This document shows, piece after piece, positions 55,003 to 62,910 of a DNA stretch of 64,000 nucleotides (position 1 is its first letter; every line of letters starts with the position of its first letter). The DNA comes from Winogradskyella sp. (GTDB lineage: Bacteria > Bacteroidota > Bacteroidia > Flavobacteriales > Flavobacteriaceae): contig PBLD01000008.1 in assembly GCA_002722255.1 (NCBI GenBank), positions 1 to 64,000 of the forward strand. Direction: 5' to 3'. The notes under the pieces are model-generated. The model was given only the letters and a program-made list of their open reading frames with translations, was not told where the DNA came from and did not search any database. The translations under genes and the position numbers were made by a program.

Positions 55003-56463
55003 ATGAAACGAGTTTATGTAATTTTCTTCATGATGTTCCTCACTTTTGGTTGTAAGGATGCTACTAGTAATAAAGAAGTAAAATTAGCTGAGGAACCACA
55101 AGGTGTAAATAACATTGCTTATAAATGGGGTCAATTAGCATTGACTGCTACAGCTAATGATACCGAACGTTTCAAACCAAGGCCAACTATCACATCGAGA
55201 TATTTAGCATTAATTTTTGTTTCAATTTTTGATGCTTGGTCTAGGTATGATGAAAACGCAATTCCGGTTTATTTAGATGGTGTTAAGCGTAGACCAGAAG
55301 ATGAGCGCTCTCTAAAAAATAAGGAAATTGCTGTTAGTTATGCGGCATTTCGAGCAATGAGCGAGTACTATTATTCAGACCAAAAGATGTTTGAAGACTT
55401 TATGAGAGATTTGGGATTAGATCCCAATAATAAAAGTTTAGATCCCAACACACCTGAAGGTATAGGAAATTTAGCTGCAAAAACTGTAATTGAAGCTAGA
55501 AAAGATGATGGATCAAATCAATATGGAGAAGAAGAAGGCTCAAATGGGCAGCCTTATTTTGATTATACTAATTATGAACCCATTAACTCGGTAGACCAAA
55601 GTGTAGACCCTAATCGCTGGCAGCCTAAATACTTTTCTGATGGTAAGGGAGGAAAATTTGCACCTGGTTGTTTAACACCGTTTTGGGATAAGGTTAAGCC
55701 AATTGCTTTAAGATCTGGAGATCAATTTAGACCAGGTCCACCACCAATGATAGGTTCTGAGCAGTTAAAAAAAGAAGTGCAAGAAGTCATTGATATGCAA
55801 GCTAATTTAACGGACTATCAGAAAGCCTTAGTTGAATTTATGAGAGATGGTCCGCAATCAGTGCAACAAGCAGGTCATTGGCTTAAATTTGCCCAAGATG
55901 TTTCCGTAAGAGATAATCATACTTTAGACCAAGATGTAAAAATGTACTTTTACAATCAGGTTGTAGCTATGGATGCTTTTATAGCGTCATGGGATTCAAA
56001 AATGTATTATGATTTTGCAAGACCTTACGCTTTAGTACACCAATATTACGACGATCAAAAGATAAAAGCATGGGGAGGAGAAGGAAAAGGTATGGTTGAA
56101 ATGGCTGGTAAACAATGGAGGCCATACTCTCCCGATACTTTTTTGTGCCCACCATTCCCTAGCTATACTTCAGGACACAGTACAATAAGCGGTGGATGTG
56201 GTGAAGCGCTTAAACTCTGGACTGGGAGTGACGAGTTTGGTTCTAGTGCAAAATTGATTGCAGGTGCTATGACAGAGCCCAATAATTTAGGTGATACAAT
56301 TACCTTAGAATTTCCAACTTTTACGAAAACAGCCGAGATGGCAGGTATTTCTAGAGTTTTAGGTGGATATCATATTCAAGCCGACAATGTTGCTGGTTTA
56401 GAGCTTGGAAGAAACGTTGCTAATGAAGCTTGGAAATTTTATAAAAAGCATGTTGGCGAATAA
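55003..56463 (+). CDS. vanadium-dependent haloperoxidase/PAP2-superfamily lipoprotein
   Basis: 486 residues. Lipobox FGC at about residue 17 means an exported lipoprotein. The C-terminal half has the three conserved oxyanion-binding blocks of the vanadium haloperoxidase/PAP2 fold: RP in YDFARPYAL, PSYTSGHST with His392, and SRVLGGYH with His457. The N-terminal half is helical, as in bacterial haloperoxidases. It may use vanadate to oxidise halides or act as a phosphatase; the sequence does not separate these. It is the last gene of the xylose operon, 11 bases after the SSS transporter, an unexplained pairing. Confidence 0.83.
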   Translation: MKRVYVIFFMMFLTFGCKDATSNKEVKLAEEPQGVNNIAYKWGQLALTATANDTERFKPRPTITSRYLALIFVSIFDAWSRYDENAIPVYLDGVKRRPEDERSLKNKEIAVSYAAFRAMSEYYYSDQKMFEDFMRDLGLDPNNKSLDPNTPEGIGNLAAKTVIEARKDDGSNQYGEEEGSNGQPYFDYTNYEPINSVDQSVDPNRWQPKYFSDGKGGKFAPGCLTPFWDKVKPIALRSGDQFRPGPPPMIGSEQLKKEVQEVIDMQANLTDYQKALVEFMRDGPQSVQQAGHWLKFAQDVSVRDNHTLDQDVKMYFYNQVVAMDAFIASWDSKMYYDFARPYALVHQYYDDQKIKAWGGEGKGMVEMAGKQWRPYSPDTFLCPPFPSYTSGHSTISGGCGEALKLWTGSDEFGSSAKLIAGAMTEPNNLGDTITLEFPTFTKTAEMAGISRVLGGYHIQADNVAGLELGRNVANEAWKFYKKHVGE

Positions 56464-56807
56464 AATTAGGCTTTCAATTTTTGTAATTCAACATAGCAAT
56501 TTTAACTGTTTTAGATAATAGAATTCTCATAATCTAATTAAATAGCTTTTATATTTCTAACATCCTTATATCAGTTGGTTATATGGTATAGTAGACTTTT
56601 AAACCATAATTAAATAGTTCCATGTTTTGTTGGCATTATTGATGCATGATGTTTGATTTTTATTGAAGTTCACATTTCTTTTTTAATAAAACTCAATTGC
56701 TTACCACTACAAAGCTTTTCAAAGTTCTTATATTTACAAGTATTAACACCTTAACACTAATGTTGTGTTAGGTTTTAATTCTTAAATTTATTAATCGACT
56801 AAGAACG
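56464..56807. other. 344-base intergenic region before the SusR-like regulator
   Basis: A+T-rich, with no coding frame and no clear terminator for the preceding long operon. An interrupted inverted repeat (CCTTAACAC at 56749-56757, GTGTTAGG at 56765-56772) lies about 36 bases before the regulator start and may be a hairpin or operator. No LacI-type palindrome is present. Confidence 0.65.
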
Positions 56808-59612
56808 ATGATTAGTAAGAAATTTTTCATATTATTTGTTTTAATCTCATCCATTCTTTATGGTCAGGAGATTCCTCCGATTCAAATTTTTACTACCAAA
56901 GATTATAAAGCAGAAGATCAAAATTGGTCTATTTCTCAAGCTTCAACAAATGAAATGTATTTTGCTAATAACAAAGGTCTTTTAGAATATAATGGTGAAC
57001 GCTGGCAATTATACAAAACCCCAAATGAATCTATTTTAAGATCTGTAAGAGTTATTAATGATCGTATATACTCTGGTTGTTATATGGATTTTGGTTATTG
57101 GGAAAAAGATAATTTTGGTAAACTAAATTATACGTCTTTAGTAGAGGAGTTAAAGGTTGAGTTAGTAGATGATGAGCAGTTTTGGAATATTGTTTCTTTA
57201 GAAAATTACATACTCTTTCAGTCGCTAAACCATATATATATTTATAATAATATTAGTGGTGAATTAAAGGTCATTGAGTCACAAAATACGATTACCAAAA
57301 TTTATAAAGTAGACGAAGCTATATTTTATCAGAAGTTTAACGAAGGACTTTTTATGATAGAAAATGGCAAAGAGAAATTGGTTACAGATTCAGACTTAAT
57401 AAAAGATAAAGTTGTTATTAATATTTTTAATAGTAATGGCAATTTGCTTATTCTTACTAAAGAAAATGGATTTTATGTCATTAAGAATAATACAGTTGAG
57501 GTTTGGAATCTAAAACTAAAGCAGACACTTTTTCATAATAGTATATACAGCAGTATACAATTAAGAAGTGGTGGATATTTGCTGGGTACGGTATCTCACG
57601 GAATAATTTTGTTAAATGAAGATGGTGAAGTAAGATTAAAAATCGATCAAACCAATGGCTTAAGCAATAATACAGTTCTATCGCTATTTGAGGACCGTAG
57701 AGGTAATATTTGGTTAGGTCTGGATAATGGTATAAATAATATAAATTTAAATTCACCATTTTCTGTATATAATGACGAGTCTGGTGTTTTAGGTACTGTT
57801 TATACATCATTAGTTTATGACGGGAAACTTTATTTAGGAACTAATCAAGGGTTGTTTTACAGAGATATTAAATCTCATAACCAATTTAATTTCATTGAGG
57901 GTACAGAAGGTCAGGTTTGGAGTTTGCAAAACATAGACAACACCTTTTTTTGTGGTCATGATAAAGGAACCTTTATTATTTATAATAATGAAGCTAAGCT
58001 CATATCAGAAATACAAGGAACATGGCAGTTACAAAAAATTAATGCTCAATCAGATTTTTTATTGCAAGGAAATTACAATGGTCTGTATGTTCTACTCAAA
58101 TCCAATGGCAAATGGTTGTTGAGAAATAAGTTAGAAGGTTTCAATATTTCTTCTAGGTATTTTGAATTTGTTAATCAAAACGAAATAGTTGTGAACCATG
58201 AGTATAAGGGTGTGTATAAGTTAAAAATTAATGAAGATTTTACTGCTGTTGAGTCTTTCAAAAAAGAGTCTGTTCCAAAAGGAGATAAATCTGGTTTAGT
58301 AACCTACAACGGTCATGTGCTCTATGCTTATGAGGATGGCGTGTATAGATACGATACTAAGAGAGAATCATTTCAGAGAGATAGTTCTTTAAGTAAACTA
58401 ATAGATTCTAAATACTATGTTTCCGGTAAATTAATTAAGGATCAAAATTCTGATAGACTTTGGGCATTTTCTGAAAACACATTGAATTATGTAGAGCCAG
58501 GTAAGATGTCTTCAAACTATAGATCCTCTTCGTTATCGCTTCCTAACGATCTTCGAAAAACTAAAGTGGGTTACGAGAATCTTTTAGAGCTCGATAATAA
58601 CAAATATTTAATGGGTGCTACAAATGGCTATTTAGTGTTTGATTTAGATAAACTGAACAGCAATGATTACGAAGTTTCAATAGCTCTTAATAGAATAACT
58701 AATTATGCTTTAAATCAAGAAGCTAGAGTGCTTAAAATAGATTCTACTAGTATATTAACTAATAAGAGTAATAATATTTCTTTCGAATATAGTGTAACTA
58801 ATTTTGATAAGTTTCTTAACTCAAAGTACAAGTATAGATTATTAGGATTCAATAATAATTGGAGTGATTGGGTTGAAGATTCCACAGTGTTATACGAAAA
58901 TTTACCTTATGGTAACTATACTTTTGAAGCTAAAGCCAAAGTTGGTAATGCCGTTTCTGGTAATACTATTACCTATGAGTTCGAAATCAGTAAACCATGG
59001 TTTTTAACACCTCTCGCTATAACTATATATGTACTGATTTTGGTTTTGTTATTAGCAATTGTTCATTGGTTAAATCAACAGCATTATAGAAAGCAACGTG
59101 CAGAATTATTGAAGAAAAAAGAGCGAGAACTGGAGATAAAAGGTTTAGAAAACCAAAAGCAACTAATGCAGTTTAAAAATCAGAATCTTCAACAAGATAT
59201 AGAAAACAAAAATCGCGAGTTGGGTATGTCTACGATGAATCTAATTAACAAAAACGAATTGCTTAATGAAATAAAAAAGGAGCTTGTAAAGGCAAAGAGG
59301 ATTGAAGATTTAAAATCTGTAATAAAGCTTATCAATAATAACTTAAATACAACAGACGATTGGAAGCTGTTTGAAGAAGCGTTTAATAACGCAGATAAAG
59401 ACTTTTTGAAGAAAATTAAAAGCATACATCCTTCATTAACATCAAACGACCTTAGATTGTGTGCCTATCTTCGACTTAATTTGTCATCCAAAGAGATAGC
59501 ACCTTTGCTTAATATTTCTCCAAAGAGTGTAGAGGTTAAGCGTTACAGATTGCGAAAAAAAATGAATTTAGAGCATGATGTTAACTTAACGAATTATATA
59601 CTTCAACTTTAA
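56808..59612 (+). CDS. SusR-like membrane regulator: periplasmic propeller, Y_Y_Y, TM, LuxR-type HTH
   Basis: 934 residues. A signal peptide or first membrane segment (1-20, LYGQ) is followed by a periplasmic beta-propeller-like region (about 25-600) with regulator-propeller repeats such as RGNIWLGLDNG. A Y_Y_Y domain follows (about 620-725, with YKYRLLGFNNNW), then a membrane helix (about 730-755), a charged coiled coil (about 757-850) and a C-terminal helix-turn-helix of the LuxR/GerE type (about 876-921, with SSKEIAPLLNISPKSVE). There is no kinase domain, so the periplasmic sensor is joined directly to the DNA-binding domain, as in SusR of Bacteroides. It sits just before the second SusC/D pair and likely activates it on sensing a glycan fragment. 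Confidence 0.88.
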   Translation: MISKKFFILFVLISSILYGQEIPPIQIFTTKDYKAEDQNWSISQASTNEMYFANNKGLLEYNGERWQLYKTPNESILRSVRVINDRIYSGCYMDFGYWEKDNFGKLNYTSLVEELKVELVDDEQFWNIVSLENYILFQSLNHIYIYNNISGELKVIESQNTITKIYKVDEAIFYQKFNEGLFMIENGKEKLVTDSDLIKDKVVINIFNSNGNLLILTKENGFYVIKNNTVEVWNLKLKQTLFHNSIYSSIQLRSGGYLLGTVSHGIILLNEDGEVRLKIDQTNGLSNNTVLSLFEDRRGNIWLGLDNGINNINLNSPFSVYNDESGVLGTVYTSLVYDGKLYLGTNQGLFYRDIKSHNQFNFIEGTEGQVWSLQNIDNTFFCGHDKGTFIIYNNEAKLISEIQGTWQLQKINAQSDFLLQGNYNGLYVLLKSNGKWLLRNKLEGFNISSRYFEFVNQNEIVVNHEYKGVYKLKINEDFTAVESFKKESVPKGDKSGLVTYNGHVLYAYEDGVYRYDTKRESFQRDSSLSKLIDSKYYVSGKLIKDQNSDRLWAFSENTLNYVEPGKMSSNYRSSSLSLPNDLRKTKVGYENLLELDNNKYLMGATNGYLVFDLDKLNSNDYEVSIALNRITNYALNQEARVLKIDSTSILTNKSNNISFEYSVTNFDKFLNSKYKYRLLGFNNNWSDWVEDSTVLYENLPYGNYTFEAKAKVGNAVSGNTITYEFEISKPWFLTPLAITIYVLILVLLLAIVHWLNQQHYRKQRAELLKKKERELEIKGLENQKQLMQFKNQNLQQDIENKNRELGMSTMNLINKNELLNEIKKELVKAKRIEDLKSVIKLINNNLNTTDDWKLFEEAFNNADKDFLKKIKSIHPSLTSNDLRLCAYLRLNLSSKEIAPLLNISPKSVEVKRYRLRKKMNLEHDVNLTNYILQL

Positions 59613-59615
59613 CTC

Positions 59616-59623
59616 CTATACAA
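59616..59623 (+). repeat. CTATACAA repeat, copy 1
   Basis: First of four copies of CTATACAA (or its complement) between the regulator and SusC. The next copy starts 21 bases on, about two helix turns. Candidate binding half-site for the SusR-like protein. Confidence 0.5.
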
Positions 59624-59636
59624 TTTGATATTTTAC

Positions 59637-59663
59637 CTATACAATACCACTACATTTGTATAG
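59637..59663. promoter_or_regulatory. CTATACAA-N11-TTGTATAG inverted pair (copies 2 and 3)
   Basis: Two perfect 8-base arms at 59637-59644 and 59656-59663 in opposite orientation around an 11-base spacer, about 190-210 bases before the SusC start. The symmetry and distance suit an upstream activator site for a dimeric LuxR-type DNA-binding domain. Confidence 0.5.
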
Positions 59664-59780
59664 AAACATGAACTACAACGTTATAGTTAAGATTGGTTAA
59701 TACCACTGTTTTTAATAGTTTGTTAACATTTGATTATGTAATTGATAAAAATATCATTAAAAATTTACGATGTATGTTTT

Positions 59781-59788
59781 TTGTATAG
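59781..59788 (-). repeat. TTGTATAG repeat, copy 4
   Basis: Fourth copy of the same octamer, 59 bases before the SusC start codon and so close to or within the promoter or leader. Same orientation as copy 3. Confidence 0.45.
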
Positions 59789-59847
59789 GGTCTTTTTGGT
59801 AATATCTTAAAATCTATTATTAAGTTGCATTTACTAACAAAACAACT

Positions 59848-62800
59848 ATGTATAAAAAAATTTTAATTTTATTGCTCTTCTCTTTTAGCGCTATATCATA
59901 TGCTCAGAATGTAGATGTAAAAGGGACAATTACAGAAGGTTCCAGCGGACAACCGCTACCTGGTGTGAATATTCTTATAAAAAACACATCCAGAGGAGCT
60001 ACAACAGATTTTGATGGGATATTTGCTATTAATGATGTACCAATTAATTCGGTATTAGTTATATCTTATTTGGGATATGTATCGCAAGAAATAGCAGTTG
60101 TTAATAGTGATCCTATTAATATTGTTTTACAAGAGGACACCGAAACTTTAAATGAGGTTGTAGTTATTGGATATGGTTCTCAAACCAAAAAGGAAGTAAC
60201 AGGAGCAGTATCTACTGTGAGTTCAGAAACATTAAGTGAGTTAGCACCAGTAAAGGTAGAACAAGCATTACAAGGTACTGTTTCTGGTGTTAATGTAACA
60301 ACCCAATCTGGTGCGCCTGGTGCAGGATTAGATATAAGGATTAGAGGTATTTCTACAAATGGTACCAATGGCCCTGCAGTTTTTATTGATGGTTACCAAG
60401 GTGATTTAAGTTTACTAAATCCAAATGATATTGAAACTATTACAGTTTTAAAAGACGCGCAGGCAGCAATCTATGGTACTATAGGTGCCAATGGTGTTAT
60501 TCTTATAACAACTAAAACAGGTTCTAAAAACAGCAAAACAAAAGTTGCATTTAATACTTACGTTGGTTTTCAGGAAACTACACGAAAGTTGCCGCTCTTA
60601 AACGCTACGGAATACGCTTTAATTTTAAATGAAAGTTATGCTGCTGCTGGGCAAAATTTACCTTATCCTAACGTTTCAGGTCTAGGTGTTGGTACTGATT
60701 GGCAAGATGAAGTTTTCAATGCTTCAGTGCCAATTGTAAACCACGATTTTAGTGTCTCTGGTGGTTCAGAAAAACTGGCTTATACTATAAGTGGTTCTCA
60801 TTTATATCAACAAGGTATTATAGCACCTAAGAAAACCGATTTTAGAAGAAATACAGCTAGATTATCACTTAGAGGGGATATTTCAGATAAAATAAAGTTT
60901 AGTTCTAATGTTATTTATACGTACTTAGATAGAGATAGTGTTAATGATTTTGGTCTTGGTTCTGTCTTATTTAATGCTTTAAATGCACCACCTACATTGT
61001 CTGCTTATGATCAAAATGGTGACTTCTCGTTAGTGCCAAATACTGCAGGTCTTGGTATAGAAATTATTAATCCTCTAGCTCAAATAGAGAATACATTTAA
61101 TGACTTTGATCTTAGAAAATTAAATGGTTCATTTTCTGTAGATTATCAACCAACTGATCAGCTTACATTTACTAGTAGAATAGGGTTTAATACTACAGAG
61201 CAAAAAGGAAAGTCTTTTGCTAAAATTGTTGACTATGGAGGAAAAGTATTTGACGTTACAAGAAGTAGCGTGTCTCAAAACTCTGAAAACTTTAATGATT
61301 ATACACTAGATCTTTTTGCAAATTATAAAGACACGTTTTTTGAAGATCATAATGTAACAGCAACTTTAGGTACCACTATTTATAAAACATTTGGTAGCGG
61401 TTTGTTTGCTACAGGTTACGATGTGCCAAACAATGATTGGGCATACGCAGATATAAGTTTAGCTACCGGAACAGGAGCTGATGGCGTAAGAGACGTAAGT
61501 TCTTATGCTTTTGATGAAAGAAGAATGTCTGTTTTTGGAAGACTTCAATATGACTATAAGGGCAAATATTTATTATCTGCCATGTTAAGACGAGATATGT
61601 CTACAAAGTTTGGTCCAAATAATAGAGTAGCATATTTTCCTTCTGCAACCGCTGGTTGGGTTGTTTCTGATGAAGAATTTTTAAATGATTCATCATTAAT
61701 AAACTTCCTGAAACTTAGAGTTAGTTATGGTGTTTTAGGTAACGATCAAATTCCTAACAATGGTTATGTAGGTCAATTAAACGGTGAAGCAACTTACGTT
61801 TTTGATGGTATTTTAACTAATGGAGTTGCTATTGGTCAATTACCAAACCCAGATCTACAATGGGAAGAGGCAAAGAAATTTGATGTTGGTTTAGATTTTA
61901 GAATTTTAGATAACAAAATTGATGTAACAACAGATTACTTTATAAATAAACGCGACAATCTGTTAATCTCTAATATACCTGTGTCAGGTATTGCAGGTGT
62001 GTATGCACCAGGAGGGTCATCTCCAACAATAAATGCTGGTGGAGTTGAAAACAGAGGGTTTGAGTTTGCTATAAATTATAAAGATGACTTATCTGAAAAT
62101 TTAAAGTTATCTGTAAGCTATAATCTTACAACCCTTACTAATGAAGTTACAGAAGTTAACAACAGTACAGGCTTTATAGAAGGCGGAACATTTGGTGTGG
62201 GTCAGCCAGCAATTTCAAGAATGGAAGTTGGTCAGCCAATAGGATATTTCTATGGGTATAAAACAGATGGAATTTTCCAAAATCAAGCAGAAGTAGACGC
62301 ACATCCTTCTCAATTACCATTAGGTGCTAACGCATCACCTGGTGATTTAAGATATGTTGATGTTAATAACGATGGAGTTATCGATACAGATGACAGAACT
62401 AATCTAGGTGATCCAATACCAGATGTAACAATGGGACTTAATTTAACCTTAAATTGGAAAAATTTAGATTTTACCGCGTATGCATTTGCTTCGATAGGAA
62501 ATGATATGGTTAGAAACTACGAAAGAACATTAACAGATGTTAACCAGTTAAATTATGTTTTAGATCGCTGGACAGGTGAAGGTACAAGTAATACAGTGCC
62601 AAGAGTTACTACAGCAGCAACAACAAACAATGTGTTTTCAGACTATTTTGTAGAAGACGCATCTTACCTAAGATTACAAAATGTTCAGTTAGGATATAAC
62701 TTACCTGCAGACGTTATTGAGTCTATGGGTTTTACTAAAGTAAGACTTTATTGTGGTGTAAATAATCTAGTAACATTGACAAAATATAGAGGTTATGATC

Positions 62801-62898
62801 CTGGAGCAACTTCAGGAGCTCCAATAGGTGGAGGAATAGACTTTGGGTTCTATCCTATACCAAGAACCTATTTGTTTGGACTTAACCTTAATTTCTAA
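59848..62898 (+). CDS. susC: SusC/RagA TonB-dependent transporter (second pair)
   Basis: 1016 residues with a signal peptide ending near residue 19 (SYAQ). A carboxypeptidase-regulatory-like domain (about 22-95), NEVVVIGYG TonB-box region, plug with QAAIYGTIGANGVI and long barrel ending in LFGLNLNF give the full SusC plan. The sequence differs widely from the first SusC, so this is a separate specificity rather than a recent duplicate. No LacI-type operator lies upstream; CTATACAA repeats and the SusR-like gene do. SusD follows after 12 bases. The transported glycan is probably a different xylan form or another hemicellulose. Confidence 0.95.
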   Translation: MYKKILILLLFSFSAISYAQNVDVKGTITEGSSGQPLPGVNILIKNTSRGATTDFDGIFAINDVPINSVLVISYLGYVSQEIAVVNSDPINIVLQEDTETLNEVVVIGYGSQTKKEVTGAVSTVSSETLSELAPVKVEQALQGTVSGVNVTTQSGAPGAGLDIRIRGISTNGTNGPAVFIDGYQGDLSLLNPNDIETITVLKDAQAAIYGTIGANGVILITTKTGSKNSKTKVAFNTYVGFQETTRKLPLLNATEYALILNESYAAAGQNLPYPNVSGLGVGTDWQDEVFNASVPIVNHDFSVSGGSEKLAYTISGSHLYQQGIIAPKKTDFRRNTARLSLRGDISDKIKFSSNVIYTYLDRDSVNDFGLGSVLFNALNAPPTLSAYDQNGDFSLVPNTAGLGIEIINPLAQIENTFNDFDLRKLNGSFSVDYQPTDQLTFTSRIGFNTTEQKGKSFAKIVDYGGKVFDVTRSSVSQNSENFNDYTLDLFANYKDTFFEDHNVTATLGTTIYKTFGSGLFATGYDVPNNDWAYADISLATGTGADGVRDVSSYAFDERRMSVFGRLQYDYKGKYLLSAMLRRDMSTKFGPNNRVAYFPSATAGWVVSDEEFLNDSSLINFLKLRVSYGVLGNDQIPNNGYVGQLNGEATYVFDGILTNGVAIGQLPNPDLQWEEAKKFDVGLDFRILDNKIDVTTDYFINKRDNLLISNIPVSGIAGVYAPGGSSPTINAGGVENRGFEFAINYKDDLSENLKLSVSYNLTTLTNEVTEVNNSTGFIEGGTFGVGQPAISRMEVGQPIGYFYGYKTDGIFQNQAEVDAHPSQLPLGANASPGDLRYVDVNNDGVIDTDDRTNLGDPIPDVTMGLNLTLNWKNLDFTAYAFASIGNDMVRNYERTLTDVNQLNYVLDRWTGEGTSNTVPRVTTAATTNNVFSDYFVEDASYLRLQNVQLGYNLPADVIESMGFTKVRLYCGVNNLVTLTKYRGYDPGATSGAPIGGGIDFGFYPIPRTYLFGLNLNF

Positions 62899-62910
62899 AA
62901 AAAAACAATT

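Noticed and set aside
59743-59756. TGATA-AAAA-TATCA palindrome before the second SusC
   Set aside because: Five-base A/T-rich arms are expected by chance here; the CTATACAA repeats are the stronger signal.
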